A DNA stretch of 64,000 nucleotides from NCBI GenBank assembly GCA_948567375.1, contig OX419761.1, positions 54,686,501 through 54,750,500 of the forward strand. The letters are read 5' to 3'. The notes under the pieces are model-generated. The model saw nothing but the letters and a program-made list of their open reading frames with translations, ran no database searches and was not told the origin of the DNA. The translations under genes and the position numbers were made by a program. Positions within the stretch are counted from its first letter, which is position 1; every line of letters starts with the position of its first letter. The DNA is from Lunularia cruciata (Eukaryota > Streptophyta > Marchantiopsida > Lunulariales > Lunulariaceae). Positions 11,027 through 21,560 of this stretch are shown one piece after another.

Positions 11027-12976
11027 CGGTTTTGGTCTTTCTTCCTCAAGAGTTATACAATTCACATTCGTATCCCCCTTCGGCTGAAGTGCTGCACGCT
11101 CAGCAGGGGTCTGTACATATTTTACAAGAGGCTTCGGGTTCGGCGGGTGAGGGCATTGGTTGCCCGTATGCCCCGATCCTTTACAATTTCCACACAGGGG
11201 AACGTACCCAATTTGCCTTTTTGGCTCGAGACAATTTGGAGACCAATGTCCCATCGAGCCACAATTATAACAGGCTCCGGGTGCAACATTTTGAGGGTGA
11301 TTTTGGTTGCTCATCGGTGGTCTATGTGCAGGAGCATTGGGGTTATACTCCCTGGGTCCAAACCTCGGACCTTGATATGATGTGCTCGGTTGAGGCTGTA
11401 CCTCTTGAGTTTGATACACCGCCTCTTCGTCATCATCTTGGTTCCATCCCGGAACCGAATCAATTTGCTGCACCGGGAATGCATTACGAGTATTGCATTC
11501 TGTGTTGGCGTGGCCGGATTTTCCACAGGCAGTGCACCACACATTAGATCGTCCAAATGTTGGGGCCTTTCTTCGGTCCTTAGCTCCAATCATCTGGATC
11601 TTGAAATCCAAAAAATCCTTGATGAGGGCATCCAGCTTCGTATCCGCCTTATGTACACTCTTGGCTGGTGACGTCACTGGTTTCTTGCCTCCACGTCTTC
11701 TGACTTGTCTTGGCTTTGATTCTTCTTCGGATTCCGAAGAAGAGCTTGAAGACGTAGAGGATTCGTCCGAAGAAGGGGAGGTACTGCGCAAAGCTCTCCT
11801 TCTGGGCTTCTTGCCCTTCTTCTCCCGATTTCTCCAGTTACCGGCAGAGTGAGAGTGTGCCGCTTCATAACGAGCGACATGTTTGAGTACTTTATCGAGG
11901 GAAGTTATGTTCCTCTCCCTTGCAAAGATTCGTATCTCTGGTGACAGGCCCCCGAGGAACCAGGTAATGGCTTGGGCATCGGAGTATCCCACCACCCCCG
12001 ATTGCTTGGGAACTCGGTTCAATAATGCCATGAACCGCTCAGAGTAGTCTCTCAATTTCTCCTTCTTGCCCCGGTCCAAATCGTTTAGTGCCGCGAAGAC
12101 ACTCGTATCATAGTCAACCTCCCGGAATCGTTCCAGGAAGTTGTTTCTCAAGTCTGCCCAGTCCGATGGTACAAACCCCTTCTGAGTCACATGCGTGTAC
12201 CAGCTCCAAGCTTTCTTGCGAAGCAGACTTGGAAAAATTCTTAGTCGATCCGCCGAGTCATGCTCCTTGTTAGCAAAGAAGATGACTTCAAATTCTTTGA
12301 TGAATTCATCGGGGTCTTCGTCTTGTTCCGTCCCCTTATACTTCTGATTGGCGTATCGGGTGACAAGAAGTGAAGTCATCGTTCGATGCACTGGGATCGG
12401 CTGAGGTAATGTAGAACTTGATGGAACGGAAGAATTGGCTAGAATTGACGCCGTGTTGTCAGCCCAGGGATTCCAATTTGTCAAATTCAACAAAGGGTCT
12501 TCTTCGACAATTTCTACTCTGAGAGGGTCGACTTCAACCCAAGTGGAAGATTCAAGATCAACACCTTCAATAGGTTCTTCCAAATTCCTTCGGGACAACC
12601 GAGGAATCGTTCGTAGAAGATGTTGACACTCGTCTTCAGTAAGTGTGCGTGCTGTCTTTTCTCAAACAAAGGTCTTCAAGGAAACAACTTCCTTTACAGC
12701 TCTAGGGGAAGTTGGGGTACTGGGCCGCAATGCATATATTTGCCCACTCGATTCTTTCTTCTTCTTGGAAGAAGAGGGAGATGCGAAGTAGCCTTGCCAA
12801 CCGCCTTTGTGTTTCTTGTGATCAAGTTCTCGTAGGGCTTCTTGCACTTCATGAAGGAGTTGAAACTCCAACGCCTCTCGCTCAGTTTCGTCAACGATGG
12901 ATGGGACGTTCAGACGTTCGTCTTCTTCACGCTGAAGTGCTCGTCTTCCCGTTGTTCTTTCAATCCAGACATTCAT
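10967..12976 (-). pseudogene. L2 gag (capsid plus three zinc knuckles), one premature stop, chimeric end
   Basis: A gag polyprotein from the first in-frame ATG (12976-12974) to the truncation. The frame stays open upstream to 13054 and reads through the PBS, so the true start may be 12974. One TGA at 12662-12664 interrupts it; the 543-codon remainder (12598-10967) is open. In that remainder the capsid domain spans residues about 85-245 (DEDPDEFIKEF, WYTHVTQKGF, WFLGGLSPEIRIF). A Ser/Glu-rich and Arg/Lys-rich linker is at 270-305. CCHC knuckles lie at about 355-368, 443-456 and 469-482. The last 17 or so residues (from about 527) are translated from adjacent spacer, not gag. Confidence 0.88.
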
Positions 12977-13035
12977 ATTGCCTTGATACCCAGTGTTCAA
13001 TTTGGCTTCGTATTCTTCCACTTCCGAGATTTGTA

Positions 13036-13053
13036 TCCCCGACAGCGGCGCCA
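13036..13053 (-). other. Primer binding site of L2
   Basis: Minus strand TGGCGCCGCTGTCGGGGA, 7 nt from the LTR end and the same arrangement as L1. tRNA-Asp-like. Confidence 0.85.
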
Positions 13054-13730
13054 AAAATCATGTGACAACCCGGCAAATATCAATTTTGCGGTAATCGGGT
13101 AAGTAAAGTTCGTTCCCATAGAGATACAAGTCAGAAATGTCCAAATATGAAGCAAAGTAACAATTTCAGTTCTTCTTGAGTTCTTCTTTAGTCTCTCAGG
13201 TAGAAACCACACCCAGAAGAGAGTAACAAGCACTGACTCGCAGTCTTGTCACAAATTCACACTCCTTAATCACAAATCCTTCAATTCTTTCCAAACAATC
13301 TTGATTGTGATGATTCAGGCTCTCCCAAAAACGGCACTTCACTGCAAAACGACTTCGACTCAGAATTGTGTTCCACCCTTCCACTGAAGGCACAACTTCC
13401 TTGATCAAAATTGCTTCACATCAACTTTGCACTGCACTCACAAACGCAAAATACTACCAACACTACAATTCCTCTCAGATCTGTCAAGGCATTGCTTCGA
13501 TTGCACTTCACTCAGGATCAAACACACAGAATGAAGATCAAGGCTGTGGAATCCAACATCAAACAAGCACTCTGACTTGCACTTCGAATTTCTCCAAACA
13601 TCCACAAACACAATTGCAAAGTTGATACTCGGAATCAAGCTCAAGCGACGAGCACTGTTTCACAGCACTTCGCTTTATCTATTCTCAGAAATAATGAGCA
13701 CTGAACAACAATTTCATGCAAATGCCACTC

Positions 13731-13737
13731 TTAAATA
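13731..13737 (-). promoter_or_regulatory. TATA-like element of the L2 LTR
   Basis: TATTTAA on the minus strand within CACTATTTAAGAGTGGCATT, nearly identical in L3 at 20444-20463. It lies about 120 bp downstream of the LTR ORF stop, so that ORF sits wholly in U3. Confidence 0.55.
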
Positions 13738-13854
13738 GTGAAGGAATTGACAGTTCTAACAACTATACCGTTTCTACATCAACTGTTCTAACCTGCAGAT
13801 CCGAAATGACAATGCACCTCTTCATATCTGCCCCTTCAAATCTCAAATCGGTTA

Positions 13855-15174
13855 CTAATCCGATCCGATGTCTACTTCTTCCTCGGCTTTCAAACCCGAA
13901 CCCGAAGTAATCTTACTTCCTACTACTCTGTCCTCGGGTTTCACAATTCCTACATCTTCTACCAGATCCAGCAATTCTCTTTCCTGATCTGAAATTGCAC
14001 TAGTGGGTAATCTATCTAACTCTTCATCTTTCGACCCACTCTTCTCTACTGTCGTTGAGGGCAACTCCGAAGACATTTGGATCCCGATGTTATCTACGTC
14101 GGGTTTTGCTTTAACATCCTGCCAAAGCTTTTCTAACTCTATTCTTACTAAGTCTAATCTAATCGCGATATTGTCTTCTACTTCTAAGATCTTCCTATCT
14201 ACACGAGTTCTCAATTTAATCAACAAGACATTCAAATCTGTATCTTTCACTTGCCTTTGCCTCGTCTCTTGCACCAACAGCTTCAACTCGTGCAGACGCG
14301 CTTCTTCAATTCGAATGCTAGTCTCTGTACTTAACATCGCGTTTACCCTGAGGACTATCTCTTGCAATGGCTCTAATCTTGTCTTCCTTTCTCGTTCCCA
14401 ATCTGGAAGCCATTCCTCTCTGTACATCGCCAATTCTTCTTCGAATTTGGCCTTCACCGCGTCTTTCTCTTTCTCCTTCTGTGCAACCTTCTCTTCCTGA
14501 TTACGAAGTAAGTCTCGTAATCTCTCTTCTTCTCCATATCTCGCAGCCAACTCTCGCTGCCAGAGTTGCTTCTTCTCCTCCATACTCTCCATCACTCGAT
14601 CGAGCTCTTGATCCTTCGATGCTATTCTCGCCATAGCATGGATGAGCTCTACTCTGGAATCAGCAAACTGCTGCTTCAAGATTTCAAATTTAGCTACTTG
14701 TCTCTCCCTTACGACGTCACTCTTCCTCGCAAGATCCTCTTGATAGCTCACTTCTCTCTTCAGGTCTTTGATTACCTGACTTCTCTCCACTGCTTCCGCT
14801 TGCAGTACTTCTCTCTCCTTCTCACCTCGGGTTATACTCTTCTTCAACTCCGAGTTTTCTTCTTCTAATCTCGATACCACCTGCAATACAGTCTTTACCT
14901 CTGGACAAGTCGACTGCATCTCCTTCTTCTTCTTCTCCAACTTCACCAACAGCGAGCAGACTACCATCTGCAGGTAATCTACTCCATTACTGATACCTTC
15001 GTCCTCCCGCGGAGTAGTCTCTCTTCTTTCTTCGTGTTCTCCCGATTCTCGCCTTCTTCTCTGGAGTCTTCGTATCGGAATTGATGCCTCACTGCCCGAG
15101 CTTCCTTCTACCTCTTCCTTCACTCTACTCGGTCCCGCTTCACCCTTTGCCTTACGTCTCGAGCAAATTCCTTG
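13855..15174 (-). CDS. LTR-borne ORF, C-terminal half (long coiled coil)
   Basis: The same frame as the preceding half, after the single TAG. Almost the whole 420 residues are charged heptad-type sequence (for example KLEKKKKEMQ, SRLEEENSELKK, RNQEEKVAQKEKEK), predicting a long coiled coil. It ends with the motif AEEEVDIGSD, which is conserved in decayed form at the matching site of the L1 3' LTR and in L3. That conservation shows the ORF belongs to the family LTR and is not a chance insertion in L2. Function unknown; a structural or dimerising role is only a guess. Confidence 0.7.
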   Translation of the reverse strand, partial: QGICSRRKAKGEAGPSRVKEEVEGSSGSEASIPIRRLQRRRRESGEHEERRETTPREDEGISNGVDYLQMVVCSLLVKLEKKKKEMQSTCPEVKTVLQVVSRLEEENSELKKSITRGEKEREVLQAEAVERSQVIKDLKREVSYQEDLARKSDVVRERQVAKFEILKQQFADSRVELIHAMARIASKDQELDRVMESMEEKKQLWQRELAARYGEEERLRDLLRNQEEKVAQKEKEKDAVKAKFEEELAMYREEWLPDWERERKTRLEPLQEIVLRVNAMLSTETSIRIEEARLHELKLLVQETRQRQVKDTDLNVLLIKLRTRVDRKILEVEDNIAIRLDLVRIELEKLWQDVKAKPDVDNIGIQMSSELPSTTVEKSGSKDEELDRLPTSAISDQERELLDLVEDVGIVKPEDRVVGSKITSGSGLKAEEEVDIGSD

Positions 15175-16428
15175 CTATACTGCGATCTTCTTCTCCTCGA
15201 GCACCGGTACTTCATCTTCCAGCGCCGCATTGTCTTCGGCTTTTACTTTGGCTTGAATTTCTTCTTTGTATTCTTCAGCCGCTGGTGCCGAGGTCATTTC
15301 TCCACCATCTTCACTGTGACTGCTTGTATCTCCACTCTGCAGTGTCAGCTCAGGTTCCTCCTCACGTTCCGAGTCCTCCGTCTTGAGCTCGGCTTCGCCT
15401 TCTGAGTCTTCATCTTCCGACTCAATCACCACCATTCCTCGCCTCGGGTTATTTTTCTGCATCTTCCGAGGTTTCTTGCTTTCTTTGGCGTCTGCTTGCC
15501 GAGTTCTCTTCTTCGTCGGGGTACTGTCAACGACCTCCACGTTCTTCCCTGTCTTCATGTAGTAATCGTCTGCGCTCCGGATTTGGAGAATGTATTGCTG
15601 CTCCTTCGCGTTGACTTCTCTTCTCAAATCAGGATGGAAATGAGACACCATTCGATTACGCTCAGCCACATTGAGCAGATTTAACCCGAGGTAAAAGTGG
15701 GCTGCAAATGGTACGATGTAGTGTGGAGGCGACTTATCTCGTAGATTCCACACCATCTGCCTTGTTCTTCCGTGAAAGCACCTTGCCCAATTTATTGGTT
15801 CTCCTGCAAATAACTTGTGAAAGAACACCGCTTGGTGTTTCATCACAGAGGTAGTTCTCTCCGGCTTTAGGAGGGCCATTAGTGCACTCACAATTCCCCT
15901 CCTCACTGGGTCCTTATAACTCTCAACTTTATACCCATTCTTCGTCCTCTTCGACGAGAAGGCTTCTCTCACCTCCTGTGTTTCTTGAGCTATCTCTCCT
16001 TTCCCCAAGAACGTGGCCCCCTGCTCCAAGCCTGCCTCCTTCTCGAGTACGAGTCTCCAATCCGACTCTGTCCAGCGAGCCAGATTTCCTCTCTTCCCTT
16101 CTTCCTTGGGACCATCGAGACATTTACTCTCGATGATTTCTATCATGAATCCTGGAAAACTTACGTTCCAATTCCATGCCAGAAAGGTGATCCAAAGTCG
16201 GCTCAAGACTTCGATCCTTGCTACTACATCTAATCTCCAAATTGCATGATTTCTCACTACAAATTCGGAGTTCTTCTTCCCTCCTCCCATCTCTTCTGCT
16301 TTCTTTTGGTCTCTCGATTTCTCTCTCTCGACTTCTCCCTTACGCACTAACACGAGTCCAACACTATGTCCCTTTCCCCGATCACCTGCAAGACGACTCC
16401 TCAACGGCAAAGGAAAATTGCTCGACAT
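15175..16428 (-). CDS. LTR-borne ORF, N-terminal half (unknown protein)
   Basis: Minus strand. The first ATG is at 16428-16426; the frame is open to a GTG at 16482. It ends at TAG 15175-15177 but continues in the same frame into the next entry, so the original product was probably about 857 residues with CAG or similar at this stop. The globular part (about residues 75-300 from the ATG) includes LKPERTTSVMKHQAVFFHKL, reminiscent of the extra ORFs of some plant Ty3 elements (the putative plant transposon protein type); this is weak. A highly charged tail with NLS-like KKRTR and acidic runs follows. Not gag, pol or env by any motif I can see. Confidence 0.7.
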   Translation of the reverse strand: MSSNFPLPLRSRLAGDRGKGHSVGLVLVRKGEVEREKSRDQKKAEEMGGGKKNSEFVVRNHAIWRLDVVARIEVLSRLWITFLAWNWNVSFPGFMIEIIESKCLDGPKEEGKRGNLARWTESDWRLVLEKEAGLEQGATFLGKGEIAQETQEVREAFSSKRTKNGYKVESYKDPVRRGIVSALMALLKPERTTSVMKHQAVFFHKLFAGEPINWARCFHGRTRQMVWNLRDKSPPHYIVPFAAHFYLGLNLLNVAERNRMVSHFHPDLRREVNAKEQQYILQIRSADDYYMKTGKNVEVVDSTPTKKRTRQADAKESKKPRKMQKNNPRRGMVVIESEDEDSEGEAELKTEDSEREEEPELTLQSGDTSSHSEDGGEMTSAPAAEEYKEEIQAKVKAEDNAALEDEVPVLEEKKIAV

Positions 16429-16846
16429 TTCGTTGTTGCAGTTTCGATTTTTATAGAGTTGCACTTCTTCGTCTTCCGTCACTTCGAGTTTCTACCGAGA
16501 AATCACACCTCCTGAATGCACCTATCACTGTCGCCCCACCTTCGCGCGTATGAGCCGCCAATTTTGAAACGGCCTCTTCTTGAATTTCTCGCCCCGACGA
16601 AAGGTTGTTAGACTATCTTTGCCTCGGGTTGAGCTCCCCCCCGAGCCGAAGACAATTTACTTCGTATCGAATGCTGACACGGCATTTCAGAGTACTTCGC
16701 CTTATGACCCGAGGTCACTTTACTTCGGGTTTCACCCCGAAGACAGTTTTCTTCATTTTCTTCGGCCAAACAGGCGCAATCCGACTTCTCTATACACTTC
16801 TTTTGCTTTATTTTGAAAAAAAAAAACAAAAAATGTGGGCACCACA

Positions 16847-17069
16847 CCCTCAAATAGCTATCACACACTAACATAGTAGCAACTCCACCAGAAGAGCCAT
16901 ATAACATACACCTCAAGCCTACTCGTACAAGTGCAAAGTTTGGGTCCATAGTACCATCAATGTTTGGGAGGTGGCATGGCACACAATTGCGCACATGATC
17001 TTTCCAAAAAACACCATCATGTCCTTCCAACACAAGGACTCTAGATGGCAAAACCTCATGCACTCTCAA
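16847..17069 (-). pseudogene. D2 PHD finger, cut by L2
   Basis: Minus-strand translation matches D1 38342-38560: HEVLPSRVLVLEGHDG, then LRCMLYGSSGG and MLVCDSY. The second and fourth zinc-binding Cys are Tyr here (TGT to TAT). The domain ends where the L2 LTR starts at 16846. Confidence 0.8.
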
Positions 17070-18489
17070 GAGAGTGCAACCTATAAAAACATCAAGTGTT
17101 GTCGGTGTTGTCTACTGTAGATATACATAGTCCCTTGGATGGAATCAATGGATTGAGGGTTTATAACCTCCTCCTCAAATAGAAGCATATCATAAAGTAT
17201 CTATGTTGAGCAATCGCCAAGTTCTCAAAGGCCATTGGCATCACTCTCCAGAAGATCTCTACTTGTTGAGAACATGCACTCATCTATACATCTAGATCAT
17301 CCAAGTCCAAAACTATAGTAGCACCTCAATGAATGGTTGTAGGTAAATGTAGATCTTGTACATAGAGTAGGAAGTAAGGAAATAAAGATGCCAAGGAGTC
17401 TTGGTAGCTAAACCGATTGCCCATGGCCAACCAAGGTAACTAGAGATCCAATCTCCCAAGTGGCCTCTCTACAAACCATACTTTTGCAATCCTCTCTTCA
17501 TTGTTTGAACCACTCTCTATGCCAAGCCATCTGCCTTAGGGTGATCTTGGGAGGTAGTACAATGATCAATCAAAGCCTTGTTACACAAGACCTAAAACTC
17601 CCCCAAGAACTCTGTACCCTGATCAGTCAAAACCTCAGTTGGTGCACCAAAATGACTAAGAACTTGAACTAAGAACAACTCTAAGAACTCGATCTAGGAA
17701 CAAATAAGCTATCCCTTCACTAGATTTGTCAAGAAGTTCCACCAACTCAATCCACTTGGAGAAGTGATCCACCATCACCAAAACATACCGATGATGTCTC
17801 ACAATCAACAGTAAAGGTCCAACAAAGTCCAAACTCTAGCTGTAACCCAATCCCATGATAGGTAATGGATGCAACTATGGTATAAGAGATTGAATGATGC
17901 TCTAACTCGGTCACAAACCACACATCTAGCAACAAACTATTGTACATTGGTATGCATACCGTGCCACCAATAATGACTCTTGAGTAAGCTATATGTTTGC
18001 TTTACTCCAAAATGTCCTAGCTTCTCATGAGCATGACGGACCAACTGTAGTCTTTGAGATAGAAGTGGTACTACTCTCACTCTACCATCCTCCCATACAT
18101 ACAAAAGATGTTTGCCCTCCAATTTGAACCGTCTAGCTTGTTGAAGAGCATGGTCTCTCTCCTTGGCTCCAACCGTGCAACCCACAACACTTGTGTGAAG
18201 ATAGTCCATCACTAAGACATCATCATGAATGTCTTGTTGAACTGTACCAATATCTTCACTCTTTGGATTTGTGACCTCAGTAACTCCTCTTGTATGTGCT
18301 CAAAGAGATATCACCAAAGCCTCAGAAAATATACATAGAAAGGCATATGCATGCCAACCTGGCACTATCTCCTCATCTGTCTCACCATGCCAATATGCTC
18401 CGGTCTGATCCTACTGGTTGGGACATGGGTTTCTACTCAACCCATCTACATCATGGTTCACCATTCTAGGTCTATGAACAATTGTGAAA
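17070..18489 (-). pseudogene. D2 integrase
   Basis: Aligns on the minus strand to D1 36950-38330, with many stops. The zinc-finger part is readable at 17937-18212 (LVRHAHEKLGHFGVKQTYSLL, ending in a tryptophan pair). It keeps TGGTGG where D1 has lost one G, which locates the D1 frameshift. Confidence 0.8.
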
Positions 18490-19195
18490 TCATACTAATG
18501 TAAAATCAGAGCCCATCATGCAAGCTTGCATGATGGGCCACTTCAGTGGTTGATGATCAATGATGAGAGTAAAGGGGTTACCAAATAGGTAACATCGGAA
18601 ATGTGCTACTGCCCAAATTGCTACCAAGCACTCTCCCTCATATGAACTATACTTTGCCTCTGCTGAATTGTTGGAGCGACTAGCATAGGCCACCACAAAC
18701 TCCTTCTCCTCATCATCATGTTGGGTGAGCATTGCTCCAAGCCCCAACATACTCCAATTGGTTTGAACCTGAAATGGTCATCCTTTGATCGGTCTCCTTG
18801 AAATAGAAGCAGATGTCAACCTCTCCTTGAGCTCTAAAACAGCTCTCTCTTGATCAACTCCCCAACACCACTCTTGTGTAAGCTTGGTCAGCTTGGTCAA
18901 GGCCTTGGCAATGGCACTAAATCCTCTAACATACCGGCAATAGAAGTTCACCAATCCCATGAATGTTTGAACTTTGCTCACATCCATAGGTCAAAGAATA
19001 TATGCAATAGCCTCCACCTTGGCTTGTTGAACACCAAGTCCTCTAGGGTAGATAGTGTGACCCAAATACTCAACCTGCTCATGTAAGAACCTACACTTCC
19101 TAGGATGTAATTTTGAGTTCATGAGATCTAAACCTCTCAAATACCTCCAACAAATGTCTCTCATGTTCCTCCACAGAAGTGTTATAGACCAAAAT
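18490..19195 (-). pseudogene. D2 RT C-terminus and RNase H
   Basis: Minus strand: LHPRKCRFLHEQVEYLGHT and VQTFMGLVNFYCRYVRGF (RT connection), then RNase H with AYASRSNNSAEAKYSSYEGE and LIIDHQPLKW. After LKW the sequence departs from D1: about 30 bp are replaced by the left half of a perfect palindrome. Frame breaks are present. Confidence 0.82.
18511..18538. repeat. Perfect 28-bp palindrome in D2 RNase H
   Basis: GCCCATCATGCAAG followed directly by its reverse complement, centred on AAGCTT with no loop. D1 has only the right half; its left side is ordinary RNase H sequence. Confidence 0.9.
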
Positions 19196-19200
19196 GTCAT
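19196..19200. repeat. Target duplication of solo LTR L3, left (GTCAT)
   Basis: GTCAT before L3 and ATCAT (21123-21127) after it, four of five identical. Together they rebuild the RT YIDD-encoding sequence of D2. Confidence 0.75.
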
Positions 19201-20072
19201 TGTGTTACCCACATTTTTCATTTTGGATGAGTTTTAAAGAAGAAATGCATTACTGAAACCGAATTGAACCCAAATGGAGAATAAACAATGAGAAGTTTGT
19301 ATTTTGATTCGACCCAAAGAAGTAGACTTCATGTTGGAGGAAGAAGGACTTGGATTGGATCAAACCCTAAGAAGCTTACTTTGTGTTAGAGGAGGAAAAA
19401 CTCAGATTAGACGCTGAAGGAGTGCAGACCCAAAGGAGGAATGAAAGTTACAGGTCAAGATTCTTACGGGGGCTGTATCTCAATGATAACATGTCCAAAT
19501 CATGCGTGTTATATCTCGTTGGAAGCGTCTTGTTCAGGGCTTTCTATTGCCACCAAAAATTGCAAAGTTTAGAGGTCTGTAGCAAAAGTTACAAGCATTT
19601 TAAGTTTTGGGAGTAGATGTAGAGAGTAGGTTAGTGTCTTCGGGTAAGTGTCTTTGGGTCTACAAGACTTTGGACTTTGGACTTCAGACTTTGGACTTCG
19701 GGTTTACATGACTTTGGGTCTAAAGACTTTGCTTCAAGACAAATACGATTCAACCTGAGGTAGTTGAACCTCAGAGTGCAGTGAAAGTGACTTTGGGAAT
19801 CTTGCCAGAGGTATTAAAGGAAGTTAGAGTAAGGAAAGAAGATATTTAGGATACCCATGACTTCAATTTCAATTATGATTGAAGATATGATAGAATTGAA
19901 GGAGAAATAGAAGTAATGAATGAACCCAAAATGTAGGATCAGATAGTAAGTGTCTTTGGGTCAATTACATGAGTGATTAGGGAACAATGGGTTACAAATT
20001 GAAGGCGTAGATAGTGTACCCATACTTTCAATTACAACTCTTGATGAAGATATAGTAGAATTAACAAAGGAA

Positions 20073-20327
20073 TTGATAGTAGCTAGACCCAAAGTTGTAG
20101 AAGTAGGAGTACAGGTGTCTTCAAAGTTGTTATCTGAGACCTTAGAGAAGAGTGGGTTAGGAGATAAAGAGTTAGAAGGATTACCTGAGACCTCAATTGT
20201 CGTTTGTAATGAAGAAATAGAAATAGAAGAGTTAGGAGTAGAATTAGATAGACTTGAGGATGGTGAAATTATCAAGGGGTCATCGGGTTTGGAAGCCGAG
20301 GAAGAAGTAGACATCGGATCGGAGTAG
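20073..20327 (+). pseudogene. Decayed C-terminus of the LTR-borne ORF in L3
   Basis: An 84-codon stretch with VEVGVQVSSKLL, TLEKSGLGDKELEGLP and the terminal AEEEVDIGSE, homologous to the C-terminus of the L2 LTR ORF. It ends at the same relative position, upstream of the TATA-like box at 20446. Confidence 0.78.
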
Positions 20328-20445
20328 AAATAGTTTTGAGATAGGAAGAGGAAAATATGAAGAGATGGTTTGTCATTTTGGATCTGCAGGTAGGAAGAGC
20401 TATTAGGAAGCGGTACATTAGGAAGATAATTGTCATTTGCTTCAC

Positions 20446-20452
20446 TATTTAA
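20446..20452 (+). promoter_or_regulatory. TATA-like element of L3
   Basis: TATTTAA in CACTATTTAAGAGTGGCATT, the same context as in L2. Confidence 0.55.
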
Positions 20453-21122
20453 GAGTGGCATTTGCAAGAAAATGTTTTTCAATATTCATATTTATGAGAA
20501 TAGATAAAGCAAAGTGTTGTGAAGTAGTGCTCATTGTTTGAGCTTAATTTCGAGTATCAACATTGTGATTGTGTTTGTGAGTGTTTGGAGAAATTTGAAG
20601 TGCAAGTTAGTATGTTTGTTGGATGTTGGATTCTACAGCCTTGATCTTTACTTTGTGTTTTTGATCCTAAGTGAAGTGCAATCAAAGCAATGCCTTGATA
20701 GATCTGAGAGGAATTGTAGTGTTGGTAGTATTCTGCATTTTTGAGTGCAGGGCGAAGTTGATGTGAAGCAATTTCGATCGAGGAAGTTGTGCCTTCAGTG
20801 AAAGGGTAGAACATAATTTTGAGGTGAAATCATTTTGTAGTGAAGTGTCATTTTTGGGAGAGCCTGAATCATCACAATCAAGATTGTTTGGAAAGATTTG
20901 ATGGAGTTGTGATTAAGGAGTGTGAATTCGTGACAAGACTGCAAGTTAGTGTTTGTTACTCTCTTCTGGGTGTGGTTTCTACCTGAGAGACTAAAGACTC
21001 AATCAAGAAGAACTACATTGTGACATTTGACTTCATATTTGACCAATTTTGACTAGTATCTATGCGGGAACAAACCTTACTTACTTGATTACCGCAAAAG
21101 TGATATTTGCCGGGTTGTCACA

Positions 21123-21560
21123 ATCATTAATATAGCATTGAGCAAAATTCAATCCAGCTAGGATCCTATCCATGACCCTTTAGAACTCAACAAGAGTGTT
21201 CTTTAACTCCAAATGTTAAGAACCTCCATTGATATAACACATCCTTACCGTGAGGATCAATAGCCCAAAATGTTATCTTGGACTTATCCTCCTCCTTGAT
21301 CGGCAACTGATGATATCTTGCTTGAAGATCCAAAATACTAAAGTTCTTTGCATGCTCAATTGCATTAAAGATCTCCTCTAGTGTAGGCATGGCATATCGA
21401 TCAGCCCTAGTTTGTTAGTTGATAGGACGGTAATCACCATATATCTGCCTATTTATGTAGTTGCCATGCATATCCTTCTTGGTTGGCATCGATGTCGCTA
21501 ATGCATACTATCTATGTGAAATCTCCACCAAACCAACCTCAAAAAGGTCACTACTCTGGC
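21123..21560 (-). pseudogene. D2 RT palm
   Basis: Minus-strand reading contains MPTLEEIFNAIEHAKNFSIL, YHQLPIKEEDKSK, FWAIDPHGKDVLYQWRFL, and the start of the YxDD region ending at the L3 insertion. It matches D1 35870-36220. Confidence 0.85.

Larger units (their letters stand above)
11027..16846 (-). mobile_element. L2: truncated family-L element with a giant coding LTR
   Basis: Read on the minus strand: 5' LTR 16846-13061, PBS 13053-13036, gag to about 11027. Pol and the 3' LTR are missing, and gag runs straight into older spacer at about 11026/11027. The 16846 end lies inside the PHD-finger sequence of D2, so L2 inserted into D2 and its far end was then lost. L2 is better preserved than L1: gag and the LTR ORF each contain only one premature stop. 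Confidence 0.85.
13061..16846 (-). repeat. 5' LTR of L2 (3.8 kb) carrying an ORF in U3
   Basis: Both ends match the LTR ends of L1 and L3: TGTGGTGCCCACATTTTT at 16846 and CCGGGTTGTCACA at 13061. The PBS directly follows. About 2.57 kb of the 3.79 kb is one reading frame. The R/U5 part (13061-13740) aligns well with L1 and L3. U3 is about twice as long as in those copies because the ORF is intact here and decayed or deleted there. Confidence 0.85.
19201..21122 (+). mobile_element. L3: solo LTR of family L in D2 RT
   Basis: A 1922-bp LTR in plus orientation, from TGTGTTACCCACATTTTTC to CCGGGTTGTCACA, with no internal region and a near-perfect 5-bp duplication. It probably arose by recombination between the LTRs of a full insertion. 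It lies in the RT catalytic box codons of D2. Confidence 0.88.

Noticed and set aside
11032-11547. Plus-strand ORF of 171 codons
   Set aside because: Antisense of L2 gag; no domain of its own.
14003-14500. Plus-strand ORF of 165 codons in the L2 LTR
   Set aside because: Serine/leucine-rich antisense shadow of the coiled-coil ORF on the minus strand.
15081-15405. Plus-strand leucine-rich ORFs resembling membrane proteins
   Set aside because: Antisense of the acidic part of the LTR ORF; hydrophobicity is a complement artefact.
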